A DNA stretch of 64,000 nt, taken from positions 1 to 64,000 of the forward strand of contig NZ_JAIPUL010000001.1 of NCBI RefSeq assembly GCF_020180945.1, given 5' to 3'. Position numbers and translations under genes: made by a program. Source of the stretch: Lacticaseibacillus kribbianus. GTDB taxonomy: Bacteria; Bacillota; Bacilli; Lactobacillales; Lactobacillaceae. The notes beneath the pieces are model-generated. The model saw nothing but the letters and a program-made list of their open reading frames with translations, did no database searches and was not told where the DNA came from. Each line of letters begins with the position of its first letter. The first letter of the stretch is position 1. Of this stretch, positions 43,831 through 51,333 are shown piece by piece.

Positions 43831-45243
43831 ATGCTGAGACTTGATGAGACGCTGGCGGCGCCGCTGCACCGCCAGCTGTACCTGCAGCTGCGCGCCGAAA
43901 TCGAGACCGGGGTGCGTTCGGCCGGGCAAAAGCTGCCCAGCACGCGCTTTTTGGCCCGGCAGCTGGGCGTGAGCCGCAACACGGTGGACCACGCGTACCA
44001 GGACCTGGTGGCCGAGGGCTACCTCGTCGCGCGGGCGGGGGCGGCCCACCGGGTGACCGCAACGCTTCCACTGGCGGTGCCGGCCGCCTCTGCGCTGCCG
44101 CGCCGGGAGCGCGCCTTTGCCTTCGACTTCACGGAGGGCTACGACGAGCTGCGGCTTTTTCCCGCCCAGGCCTGGCAGGCGGCGACGCAGCGCGTGCTGG
44201 CGCGCGGCATCGCGCACATTCAGCCGGCGGCCGGGGACCCCAGCTACCGCCAGCAGCTGGTGCACCTGCTGGCGCGGCTGCACGGCGTCGCCTGCGACCC
44301 AAGCCAGGTGGTGGTGACGGCGGGCTTCACGGAGGCCGCGGCGATCATCGCCCACCTGGTGCCGGCGCTTGCGCAGCGCGGCCTGGCGGTGCCGGAGCCC
44401 GTGGCGCCCAATGCCCGCGAGGTGTGGGCGACGCTGGGCGTACCGGTGGTGCCGGTGCGCGACCTGGCGCAGGTCGCCGGCGGGCTTGTCGGTGCGGGTG
44501 GGGCCGCGCTGGCACGCGGCGAGGGGACAGCGGCCGCCGCGGCCGCCGGTGGGCTGCTGCTGGCGCCGACGCACAATTTTCCTGACGGTGCCGGGCTTGA
44601 CGCCGTAACCCGGCGCGCGGTGGCCGCGCGGCTGGCCGCCAACGACCAGGTCCTGATCGAGCTGGACACCGACGGCACGCTGACCTACGACGGCCAGGCG
44701 GCGCCGGCCCTGCACCAGGCGCTCGGCGGGCGGAACGCGTTTTACTACATGAACTTCGACGAGACGCTGGGCTCGTCTTTGTGCGCCGGGGTGCTGGTGA
44801 TTCCTGCGGCGCTGGTGCCGCGCTTTGCGGCCATCTACGGCAAGCTGCCGAACCGCAACTCGCAGCTGCAGCAGCAAGTGCTCAGCCAGCTGATCGCCAA
44901 CGACGCGCTGGAGCGGTACCTGCGCCAGCTGACCATCGTCTACGCCAACCGCCGGCGCCTTCTGGTCGACACCGTGGCGGCCGCGTTCGGGCCGGCGGTG
45001 ACGCCGCTTGGCACGGCCGCCGGCAGCTTCGTGCCGCTGGCCCTGCGCACCCGGGTGCCGGTGGCGGAGCTGATCGCGCGCGCCGCCGCTGCCGGGGTCG
45101 GGCTGGTGGACCCGGACCGCTGCTGGCACGACCTGCGCCCGGCCTACCCGAGCGTCGTGCTGAGCTTTCGCCAGACCGACGACGCGGCGATCACCGGCGG
45201 CATCGCCGCGATGGCCGTGGCCTGGCAACACCTCTTAGTATAG
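43831..45243 (+). CDS. MocR/PdxR-like GntR regulator with an altered aminotransferase domain
   Basis: A 470-residue protein with an N-terminal GntR winged helix (residues about 10-72, QKLPSTRFLARQLGVSRNTV) fused to a class I aminotransferase-like domain. MocR proteins normally bind PLP through a lysine in a YxxxFSKxLxPxxR motif. Here the matching stretch reads YYMNFDETLGSSL, so the lysine is replaced. The usual HQFPTG appears as HNFPDG. It may sense something other than PLP, or none. The start is ATG 43831 (MLRLDETLAAPLHRQL). Divergent from azoR. Confidence 0.85.
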   Translation: MLRLDETLAAPLHRQLYLQLRAEIETGVRSAGQKLPSTRFLARQLGVSRNTVDHAYQDLVAEGYLVARAGAAHRVTATLPLAVPAASALPRRERAFAFDFTEGYDELRLFPAQAWQAATQRVLARGIAHIQPAAGDPSYRQQLVHLLARLHGVACDPSQVVVTAGFTEAAAIIAHLVPALAQRGLAVPEPVAPNAREVWATLGVPVVPVRDLAQVAGGLVGAGGAALARGEGTAAAAAAGGLLLAPTHNFPDGAGLDAVTRRAVAARLAANDQVLIELDTDGTLTYDGQAAPALHQALGGRNAFYYMNFDETLGSSLCAGVLVIPAALVPRFAAIYGKLPNRNSQLQQQVLSQLIANDALERYLRQLTIVYANRRRLLVDTVAAAFGPAVTPLGTAAGSFVPLALRTRVPVAELIARAAAAGVGLVDPDRCWHDLRPAYPSVVLSFRQTDDAAITGGIAAMAVAWQHLLV

Positions 45244-45341
45244 GCGTCGGGCCGCGGCGACCAAGGGCCAGTGCCGGCGAAAAAGTTGGGGCCAGTTGAC
45301 CGCCAAGGCGCGGGCCGGCCTGGAATCAGCAGACACAAAAA

Positions 45342-45415
45342 GGGACCAGTCGCCTGGTCTGCCCGCGCAGTGCATGATGGCGTTGCGCGGGCGAACCGGC
45401 GACGGTCCTTTTTTC
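45342..45415. terminator. Large bidirectional terminator
   Basis: A long stem of four blocks: GGACC/GGTCC, GTCGCC/GGCGAC, GGT/ACC and GCCCGCGCA/TGCGCGGGC. T6 follows on the plus strand, and A5 precedes it, giving T5 on the minus strand. It separates the convergent mocR-like gene and the aldo/keto reductase operon. Confidence 0.88.
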
Positions 45416-45477
45416 AGTGTGGTGCCAGTGAGACTGTGTGGCGTTGGTCGAATCGGTCGATGCGGCCACCTGCGGCC

Positions 45478-46335
45478 CTAGTCGCGCTTGCCGCTGTACA
45501 CCGGAAAGGCGCTGTCTTCGCCGTAGTCGGCGAAGTGAATGACGGTCAACGCGTCCATGTCGGCGTCGGCGATGGTGAAGTCAAGCTCGGCGTTGTCTCG
45601 GATGTGTGCCGGCGTTTGCGCCTTGGGCAGCGGCAGGAGGCCGAGCTGCTGGATGAAGCGAATCGCCAGCCGGGCGACGGAGACGCCGTAGCGCGCGGCG
45701 ACCGCGCGAATCTGCGGGTTGGCCAGCATCGCGCCGTGGGCGACGGGGGAGTAGGCCTCGGTCAGGATGCCGTGTTCGGCATCGAACGCGATGACGTCCT
45801 GCGGCAGGTTGCCGATGTGCGCGAGCACCTGGTTGACCTGCGGCACGACGCGGCCGTGGTCCAGAATGTTTTGCAGGTCCGCGGGCTCGAAGTTCGACAC
45901 TCCGATGGCGCGCAGCTTGCCGGCGGCCTGGGCGTCCTCGAGCGCGCGCCAGGCGGCAAGGTTGCCCTCGAAGTAGTGGTTGCCCGAGCGAAAATCGGCC
46001 CAGGGCTCCGGACTGTGAATCAGCATCAGGTCCAGGTAGTCCAGGCCCATCACCTCAAGCGAGCGGTCGATTGCCGCACTCGCCTCGGCGTAGTCCTTGC
46101 GCTCGGCGGCAAGCTTGGTGGTGATGAACAGCTCCTCGCGCGGCACCGCGGCCCGCCGCACGGCGCGGCCGACCCCGGCCTCGTTGCCGTACGCCTGCGC
46201 GGTGTCGAGGTGGCGGTAGCCGGCGTCAAGCGCCGTGGCCACCACGGCCTCAACCGCCGCGTCGTCGATCAGCCAGGTGCCAAGCCCCAGGGCGGGGATG
46301 CGCACGCCGTTGCTCAGCTCGTAAGTCTCAGTCAT
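45478..46335 (-). CDS. Aldo/keto reductase
   Basis: A 285-residue NADPH-dependent (beta/alpha)8 oxidoreductase. The catalytic tetrad is visible: Asp and Tyr in GYRHLDTAQAYGNE, Lys in FITTKLAAE and His in LMLIHSPEP. C-terminal NADPH-site residues are in IPKA-like LPKAQTP and NAELDFTI. It is the last gene of a MerR-headed operon and overlaps the CMD gene by 8 nt. Likely role: reduction of reactive aldehydes under stress. The exact substrate is unknown. Confidence 0.9.
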   Translation of the reverse strand: MTETYELSNGVRIPALGLGTWLIDDAAVEAVVATALDAGYRHLDTAQAYGNEAGVGRAVRRAAVPREELFITTKLAAERKDYAEASAAIDRSLEVMGLDYLDLMLIHSPEPWADFRSGNHYFEGNLAAWRALEDAQAAGKLRAIGVSNFEPADLQNILDHGRVVPQVNQVLAHIGNLPQDVIAFDAEHGILTEAYSPVAHGAMLANPQIRAVAARYGVSVARLAIRFIQQLGLLPLPKAQTPAHIRDNAELDFTIADADMDALTVIHFADYGEDSAFPVYSGKRD

Positions 46336-46657
46336 TCGCGTTGCCTCCGTAAACTTGCTTGGCCAGGTCGAAGGCGCTCCAGGCCTTGGGCCAGCCGGTG
46401 TAAAAGGCCAGCTGCGTGATCAGCGCCACCATCTCGGTTTGCGTCACGCCGTTTTGCTTGGCCATCTTCATGTGCGCTTTCAGCTGCGGGAACAGGCCCT
46501 GGGCCATCAGGGCCGAGCAGGTGATCAGGCTGCGGTCGCGCAGGGGCAGCTCGTTTTCGCGCGCCCAGACCTGGCCGAACAGCACGTCATCGTTCAGGGC
46601 CGCGAACTGCGGGGCGAAGTCGCCCAGCGCGTCGCGACCGGCGGTTTGTTTTGCCAT
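46328..46657 (-). CDS. Carboxymuconolactone decarboxylase-family protein
   Basis: A 109-residue all-helical protein of the CMD/AhpD superfamily (RDRSLITCSALMAQG, LKAHMKMAKQNGVTQTEM, AFYTGWPKAW). It has no CxxC peroxidase pair, so it is not AhpD. The histidine that often precedes the AFYAGWP motif is replaced (LITQLAFYTGWP). In lactobacilli such proteins sit with cupin and aldo/keto reductase genes under a MerR regulator. The start overlaps the cupin stop by 1 nt. Confidence 0.85.
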   Translation of the reverse strand: MAKQTAGRDALGDFAPQFAALNDDVLFGQVWARENELPLRDRSLITCSALMAQGLFPQLKAHMKMAKQNGVTQTEMVALITQLAFYTGWPKAWSAFDLAKQVYGGNAND

Positions 46658-47064
46658 TAGTCATTGTCCTCCAGTGCGTTGTAGTCGGCGTCCGAGACGG
46701 CCTCGAGCCACTCCGGGGTGCCGGCGGTGATGGCGAGGTGCGAGAACCAGGAATCCTTGGTCGCGCCGTGCCAGTGCTTGACGCCGTCGTGGGTCACCAC
46801 CACGTCGCCCGGGTGCAGCAGCCGCGCCTTTTGCCCGGCCTCTTGGTACCAGCCGGTGCCGCCGGTGACGATCAGCAGCTGGAAGCCATCGTGGTGGATG
46901 TGCCAGTGGTTGCGGCACCCCGGCTCGAAGGTCACCTCGCCGACGCCGACGCTGACTTGCGGGTCGGCGATCAGGGTCTTGAGGTAGCTGTTGCCGGTAA
47001 AAAAGCGCGCGTAGTCGACGTTGGCCGCGCCGCGCGGGTAGAGCTTGGAAATCTGTTCAGTCAT
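46657..47064 (-). CDS. Cupin-domain protein
   Basis: A 135-residue single-domain cupin. The metal-binding motif HWHIHHDGFQLLIV (with a Glu/Gln region after) and the second motif HPGDVVVTHDGVKHWHGA are intact. The start is ATG 47064 (MTEQISKLYPRGAANVDY), behind GGAGG. It lies 4 nt after the merR stop. Enzymatic role unknown; context suggests quinone or carbonyl detoxification. Confidence 0.85.
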   Translation of the reverse strand: MTEQISKLYPRGAANVDYARFFTGNSYLKTLIADPQVSVGVGEVTFEPGCRNHWHIHHDGFQLLIVTGGTGWYQEAGQKARLLHPGDVVVTHDGVKHWHGATKDSWFSHLAITAGTPEWLEAVSDADYNALEDND

Positions 47065-47068
47065 TAAC

Positions 47069-47488
47069 TTAGTCCTCCGTATGTGCAATGCGTTGCAAGT
47101 AGGCGGCGAAGCTCTCGCTGGCGGCCACGCTGCCGTCGAGCCTGCCTTGGTACCACGCGACCTTATCGTCCAGCACGGTCAGGTTGTGCTGCAGCGCGCG
47201 CAGCTGGGCCTGGGCCTCCTCCTGCACGTCCTGCAAAAGCGCCAGGCGCGCGGCGATGGTCGCGTCGCCCTGCGCGCGCAGCCGCACGTAGCGACGCAGC
47301 TGGGCCATGGTCATGCCGGTGCCCTTCAGGTGCAGCAGAAACAACAGCCAGGCCACGTCCTCCTCCGTGTAGTCGCGCTGCCCGTTGGCGTCTCTGTGCG
47401 GCGCCAGCAGGCCCTCCTTTTCGTAGTAGCGCAGCGTGTCCGCGGACAGGCCGAGCCGGGCGGCGAACTCGCCGATTCGATACGTCAT
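47069..47488 (-). CDS. MerR-family regulator
   Basis: A 139-residue MerR protein. The N-terminal helix-turn-helix and wing are clear (YRIGEFAARLGLSADTLRYY and EKEGLLAPHRDANGQRDY). A dimerising coiled coil follows. No cysteine pattern for metal sensing is seen. The start is ATG 47488. It is the first gene of the operon merR-cupin-CMD-aldo/keto reductase and should activate it from the 19-bp-spacer promoter directly upstream. Confidence 0.9.
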   Translation of the reverse strand: MTYRIGEFAARLGLSADTLRYYEKEGLLAPHRDANGQRDYTEEDVAWLLFLLHLKGTGMTMAQLRRYVRLRAQGDATIAARLALLQDVQEEAQAQLRALQHNLTVLDDKVAWYQGRLDGSVAASESFAAYLQRIAHTED

Positions 47489-47506
47489 GTGATCACCTCG
47501 AGGACT

Positions 47507-47537
47507 ACGGTACACCCTGGAGTGGACTCCAAGGCAA
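47507..47537 (-). promoter_or_regulatory. MerR-type promoter with 19-bp spacer and palindrome
   Basis: On the minus strand TTGCCT (47532-47537), 19 bp, TACCGT (47507-47512). Between them lies the inverted repeat TTGGAGT-CC-ACTCCAG. The overlong spacer with a central palindrome is the hallmark of MerR-activated promoters. Confidence 0.85.
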
Positions 47538-47570
47538 GCGTAAAAAGAAAAAAATTGCGGCAGTGGCGGT

Positions 47571-48011
47571 TTAGTCGAAGTACAGCTCGCGCACCTCACC
47601 CTTGCGGTAGGCGTCCCAGACGCCCTGGACCACGGCGTTCATCGGCGCCGCGGCGACCTGGGCGACCGGCAGCCAGCCGGTCGCGCCCTCGTTCTTGGTG
47701 CCAGGGGCCACGCGCGTGGGCAGCGGCGTCGGCAGCGTGGCCGCAAAGGGGAAGATCAGCTCCTTGTTGCCGTCTTCGCGCCTGAAGTTGACGACGCCGG
47801 CCAGCCGCCAGTCGGTGACGGTCCGGCCGCACTCCTCTTCAAGCTCGCGGGTGGCGCTTGCGGTCAGCGACTCGCCGGGCTCGCAGTGGCCGCCGGGGAA
47901 GGTGAGGCTGGGTGCGAACTCGGAGTCGGTTTTGTGCTGAACCAGGAGCTGGCCCTGGCTTTCGACGAGGCAAAAGCAGGTGAGCTCGGTGGGGTAGAAG
48001 CGATCGGTCAT
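47571..48011 (-). CDS. Nudix hydrolase
   Basis: A 146-residue Nudix protein. The full Nudix box is visible (GGHCEPGESLTASATREL, then EEECG). Family members clear oxidised nucleotides or other nucleoside diphosphate derivatives; the substrate cannot be told. The start is ATG 48011, with AGGAGGT 5 nt upstream. It lies 34 bp from the promoter of the MerR operon but has its own start region. Confidence 0.88.
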   Translation of the reverse strand: MTDRFYPTELTCFCLVESQGQLLVQHKTDSEFAPSLTFPGGHCEPGESLTASATRELEEECGRTVTDWRLAGVVNFRREDGNKELIFPFAATLPTPLPTRVAPGTKNEGATGWLPVAQVAAAPMNAVVQGVWDAYRKGEVRELYFD

Positions 48012-48143
48012 GGGGGACCTCCTAAATCGTTTTACCGTGATTTTACCACCGCGGGGCACCGCGCGCTGGTGCTTTCGCCGGTTTTGCGTGATAATATGCT
48101 TATGACATTGCGCTTTTTATTCCGGCGCATCAAGGAGGAAATA

Positions 48144-48605
48144 ATGATGGAAGAAGAACAACCTAAGGCGACGTACGCGACGCTGTACCTGGTCATCGCG
48201 ATTCTGGGGGTCATCACCTGCACGGGCTTCGGCGGCGTGGCGAACATCGCGCTGGCGCTGGTGCTGTTCGGCCTGTCGATTTACCTGCTGGTCAAGGTGC
48301 CGCGCGAGGACAAGAAGCGCCGCACCGCGCTGATCCTGTTCATCGTGGCGACGGCCCTGCAGATCGTGTTCCTGGTCATCGCCATCTCGTCGGTCGGCCG
48401 CGTGGTTGCCGACCTGAGCAACCTGGAAAAGGAGCTCGACGCGCTGTCCGACAATCAGGCGGTGCAGATGGTCGGCGGGCTCTTGGCCTCGATGATCTTC
48501 GGCTTCGCGTCCTGGGTCGTGCGCATCATCGGCACGGTCTTTGCCTTCATCGGCTACAACCGCGAGCGCAAGCTGGCCTTCGACCAGGAGAACCCGGAGG
48601 CGTAA
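48144..48605 (+). CDS. Predicted membrane protein
   Basis: A 153-residue protein with a short acidic N-terminus and about four hydrophobic segments (roughly residues 10-35, 38-46, 58-78 and 112-138). A charged stretch (DLSNLEKELDALSDN) lies between the third and fourth. No family recognised. AAGGAGG is 5 nt before ATG 48144. Confidence 0.7.
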   Translation: MMEEEQPKATYATLYLVIAILGVITCTGFGGVANIALALVLFGLSIYLLVKVPREDKKRRTALILFIVATALQIVFLVIAISSVGRVVADLSNLEKELDALSDNQAVQMVGGLLASMIFGFASWVVRIIGTVFAFIGYNRERKLAFDQENPEA

Positions 48606-48611
48606 AACCCA

Positions 48612-48860
48612 GAGCGGAGCGGGGCGCACTTAGGCCACCGATTAGCTGTGCGCTCCGGCGTTGCCTGACGTAGCTCGACGAAAACCAGGGCGGAACAACG
48701 CGAATTTAGCGGGACGCCTAGCCTAGCCGAGGCGCTTGGGCCGCACTTTGGCCCGAGTGACTTGGCGTAGCTAGCCGCTCCCGTGGTGCGCTTCGTAGCT
48801 CGACGAACCCAGGGCGAAGAAGCGCGGGTATCGCGAGACGTGTAGCGCGATGCGCTTCAA
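48612..48860. repeat. Family B dispersed structured repeat, copy 2
   Basis: The palindrome at 48717-48776 keeps the core CGCTTGGGCCGCACTTTGGC seen at 30.1 kb, with CTAGC/GCTAG at its base. Motif copies GTAGCTCGACGA...CCAGGGCG lie at 48670-48693 and 48795-48816. The stretch fills the gap between the membrane protein and the GNAT gene and codes for nothing recognisable. Confidence 0.65.
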
Positions 48861-48875
48861 CCAATCAACGTCCTT

Positions 48876-48910
48876 GGCGGCGCGTGAGTCACTCACGCGC
48901 CGCCGCTTTT
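48876..48910 (+). terminator. Perfect GC-rich hairpin upstream of GNAT
   Basis: GGCGGCGCGTGAGT (48876-48889) and ACTCACGCGCCGCC (48891-48904) are exact complements around one base, followed by GCTTTT. Confidence 0.8.
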
Positions 48911-48935
48911 GCCTCACGACCCAAAAGGAGCCCCC

Positions 48936-49448
48936 ATGATCTACGAAACCCCACGGCTGGTCGCCCGGCCGCTCACGCAGGCCGACCTGGCCAGCCTCAG
49001 CAAGACTTTGACCGATCCGCTCACCATGTACGCGTACGCCCACGGCTTCAGTCAAGCCGAGGTGCAGGCGTGGCTGGACAATCAGCTGCGCCGCTACCGC
49101 GAGGACGGCTTTGGCCTCTGGGCGCTCGAGCGCAAAGCAGACGGTCGCTTCGTCGGCCAGTGCGGCCTGACCATCCAGCAGTTCCGAGGCGAATCGGTGG
49201 TCGAGATCGGCTACCTGCTGCAGCGCGACTACTGGCACCAGGGCCTGGCCATCGAGGCGGCCCGCGGCGCCAAGGCCTACGCGTTTTCGACGCTCGGCGT
49301 GCCGCGCGTCTGGTCGATCATCCGCGACACCAACCTCGCGTCGATGAACGTCGCAATCCGCAACGGCATGCTGGTGCGCGGCCGCGACGTCAAGCGCTAC
49401 TACGGGCTGGACATGCCGCACCTCGGCTTTGCCGTGGACCGGGCCTAA
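48936..49448 (+). CDS. GNAT-family N-acetyltransferase (RimJ/RimL type)
   Basis: A 170-residue acetyltransferase. The start (YETPRLVARPLTQADLASL) and the acetyl-CoA segment (VVEIGYLLQRDYWHQGLAIE, then ARGAKAYAF) are typical of the RimJ/RimL subgroup. Target unknown. AAAAGGAG precedes ATG 48936. Single gene, between two strong terminators. Confidence 0.87.
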   Translation: MIYETPRLVARPLTQADLASLSKTLTDPLTMYAYAHGFSQAEVQAWLDNQLRRYREDGFGLWALERKADGRFVGQCGLTIQQFRGESVVEIGYLLQRDYWHQGLAIEAARGAKAYAFSTLGVPRVWSIIRDTNLASMNVAIRNGMLVRGRDVKRYYGLDMPHLGFAVDRA

Positions 49449-49467
49449 GCAGAGAAGACGACGTCAT

Positions 49468-49519
49468 AAAAAAGCTTGCGGGCATCACCTGTCACCAGAG
49501 GGATGCTCGCAAGCTTTTT
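49468..49519. terminator. Bidirectional terminator between GNAT and higA
   Basis: AAAAAGCTTGCGGGCATC pairs with GATGCTCGCAAGCTTTTT with one mismatch around a CCT...AGG loop. T runs occur on both strands. Confidence 0.88.
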
Positions 49520-49531
49520 CACATTGGGTTG

Positions 49532-49870
49532 CTAAACGGCCGAGGCCCAGTCGTAACGCTGGAGAAATTCGGTCGGGTTCTCTTGTGCAGTTGGAGTCGG
49601 CCGGGGCGTGTGATTGAGACGATAGCGAACGTCCAGTTCCAGCATCATCGCTGCGGGGATGCCGGTGACCTGCTCAATGGCCAAGGCCAGCTTAGTCGAG
49701 ACGAAGGCCTTGTGGTGCATAATTTGGGAGAGATGCTTCTGCGACACGCCAATTCGCTTGGCAAATGCGGTTTGCGTGATGCGGTGTAGCGCCAGGGTCT
49801 CCTCAATCACATCCGCGGCGGAGGTTTCTCCTGCGTCGGTCAGTGTGATTTTGTTGTTGCGATTCAGCAT
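49532..49870 (-). CDS. higA: HigA-type antitoxin (XRE helix-turn-helix)
   Basis: A 112-residue antitoxin of the HigA/VapI family. The helix-turn-helix is AKRIGVSQKHLSQIM, and the following STKLALAIEQVTGIP segment is characteristic. It neutralises the toxin encoded upstream and represses the shared promoter. ATG 49870 has AGGAGGG upstream. The gene follows higB by 10 nt, the toxin-first order normal for higBA. Confidence 0.85.
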   Translation of the reverse strand: MLNRNNKITLTDAGETSAADVIEETLALHRITQTAFAKRIGVSQKHLSQIMHHKAFVSTKLALAIEQVTGIPAAMMLELDVRYRLNHTPRPTPTAQENPTEFLQRYDWASAV

Positions 49871-49880
49871 GTTGTCCCTC

Positions 49881-50204
49881 CTAGTGGTAGTCTTCAATGC
49901 TGATGATTGAGACGGTGACAATGGCAGATGGCACGGTGGAAGGTACGTCGTGTTCATCGTAGCCTTCGATAATCATGCGCCAGTTCGGGCTGATGTCCAC
50001 GTCAAATTGATGTGCGCGGCGTCCCTGCAGCTTGTGGAGCCGCGTTGGTGGTAGGTGTGAAAGCTGTGAAAGATCGTGTGCGACGGTCATCTCTTCAAGG
50101 CGTTGCCGGATTCTGACCGCCATCGCGCGCCCATAAGCTTTGGTGCGGAGACGCTCGTTGCTCAGGATACGCGTGAGTTTGCTGGTTTCGCCAAAGTATT
50201 CCAT
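49881..50204 (-). CDS. higB: HigB-type toxin (RelE-like ribonuclease fold)
   Basis: A 107-residue RelE/HigB-like protein. Family traits are the LERLHKLQG-like LPPTRLHKLQGRRAHQFDVD and the ISPNWRMIIEGYDE strand. HigB toxins cleave mRNA at the ribosome. Start ATG 50204 (MEYFGETSKLTRILSN), with GAGGGG upstream. It is transcribed before higA from a strong promoter. Confidence 0.82.
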   Translation of the reverse strand: MEYFGETSKLTRILSNERLRTKAYGRAMAVRIRQRLEEMTVAHDLSQLSHLPPTRLHKLQGRRAHQFDVDISPNWRMIIEGYDEHDVPSTVPSAIVTVSIISIEDYH

Positions 50205-50222
50205 TGCGTCAACCACCCCTCG

Positions 50223-50251
50223 ATTATACCATTTCGGTAAAAACATGCCAA
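50223..50251 (-). promoter_or_regulatory. higBA promoter and operator
   Basis: On the minus strand TTGGCA (50246-50251), 17 bp, TATAAT (50223-50228) with extended TGg. The inverted repeat TACC-N5-GGTA (50227-50239) overlaps the -10 and is a plausible HigA site. Confidence 0.75.
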
Positions 50252-50287
50252 CCGGGCAACATCAGCGCAGCAATGATGCGACTAAAA

Positions 50288-50324
50288 TACCCCGGAGCTG
50301 ACGTTGACGTCAACTTCCGGGGTA
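50288..50324 (-). terminator. terC terminator
   Basis: TACCCCGGA (50288-50296) pairs with TCCGGGGTA (50316-50324), with TGACGT/ACGTCA inside. On the minus strand the stem is followed by TTTTAG. Confidence 0.75.
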
Positions 50325-50376
50325 TAGATGCCGTTCCGGCGGGCCTGAGCACTGATTGAGACGAACGAGGTTGCCC

Positions 50377-51147
50377 CTACCTTGGGTTCTTCGGGTGCTT
50401 GACGTGCCACCAGTGCAGCGCGAACGTCGCGACGAAGGCGACCAGCACGAACACGCTGAAGAACGTGTTGGAAATCTCGAGGTTGATCATCGGCAGGCTG
50501 AGCCCGAGCTTCAGGGCGATGAAGCCGATCAGGATGTAGGCCATGGTCAAGAGCTCCGGAATTTTGTCCAGCAGCACGATCATCGCCGAGGCGACGAAGC
50601 GCATGGCGAGGATGCCGATGCAGCCGCCGATCAGGACAATCACCGGGTTGCTGTCGATCGCCAGGGCGGTCAGGATGGAGTCGATGGAGAACACGATGTC
50701 CAGCAGGATGATCGCCGCCACCGTGCCGGCGAACGAGCGCGGCTTGGTCAGCGGCTTGGCCTCGCCGCTCGGGCGCGGCTGGTGCTGCTCGTAGAAAAAA
50801 TGCACCGACATGTACAACAGGTACGCGGCGCCGATCGCCTTGGCGGCCCAGAACTTGATCAGAAAGCTCCCGAGGCCGATGGCGATGAAGCGGAAGACGT
50901 AGGAGCCCCACAGGCCGTACATCAGGGCCATGTGCTCCTTGTGCGGCTCCTTGAGCGTGGCGGTCTGCGCAGCGAGCACCACGGCGTTGTCCACCGACAG
51001 CAGGCACTCCATGATGGCCAGCGTCAGGATGGTCGCCAGGCCGGTGCCGGTCATGACCGCGGCGTGCCACTCCGCGCCGGAGAAGAATGGGGCGTATAGG
51101 TTAATCAGCGTATTGATTCGAGGTTCTCCCTTCTGGTTCCTCCTCAT
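50377..51147 (-). CDS. TerC-family integral membrane protein
   Basis: A 256-residue membrane protein (as drawn) with about seven segments. The family signature ECLLSVDNAVVLA and the second acidic motif DIVFSIDSILTALA are intact. Both lie in helices, and the family is tied to tellurite resistance and to metal (manganese) loading of exported proteins. The start is uncertain. The ATG at 51147 is embedded in a -10-like TATAATG and is followed by AGGAGG. Homology begins near NTLINLYAPFF, where no ATG, GTG or TTG is available. A non-standard start a dozen codons downstream is possible. Confidence 0.8.
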   Translation of the reverse strand: MRRNQKGEPRINTLINLYAPFFSGAEWHAAVMTGTGLATILTLAIMECLLSVDNAVVLAAQTATLKEPHKEHMALMYGLWGSYVFRFIAIGLGSFLIKFWAAKAIGAAYLLYMSVHFFYEQHQPRPSGEAKPLTKPRSFAGTVAAIILLDIVFSIDSILTALAIDSNPVIVLIGGCIGILAMRFVASAMIVLLDKIPELLTMAYILIGFIALKLGLSLPMINLEISNTFFSVFVLVAFVATFALHWWHVKHPKNPR

Positions 51148-51221
51148 TATACTAATCCGGCGCGCGCGGCGCTCGGGGAATTGCGTTTTTTAGGCGAAAA
51201 TGATAACGGGGTTATCCGTGC

Positions 51222-51249
51222 TTGCAAGATACGAACAATTGGGTATAAT
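51222..51249 (+). promoter_or_regulatory. Promoter of the WxL operon
   Basis: TTGCAA (51222-51227), 16 bp, TATAAT (51244-51249). The leader is AT-rich and about 80 nt long. Confidence 0.75.
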
Positions 51250-51290
51250 GGATGGCGTGATAATTTTAAGAAGCGTAATAATTTATATAG

Positions 51291-51308
51291 TTATTATTAT
51301 TATTATTA
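51291..51308 (+). repeat. (TTA)6 microsatellite in the WxL leader
   Basis: Six exact TTA units between the promoter and the Shine-Dalgarno (GAGGAGA, near 51320) of the first WxL gene. It is the only simple repeat of this kind seen in the window and is striking in such GC-rich DNA. Confidence 0.85.
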
Positions 51309-51333
51309 AATAACCCATTTGAGGAGAAAAACG

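Noticed and set aside
43786-45231. A 481-codon minus-strand open frame opposite the MocR-like gene
   Set aside because: The plus-strand frame has clear GntR and aminotransferase homology; this one has none.
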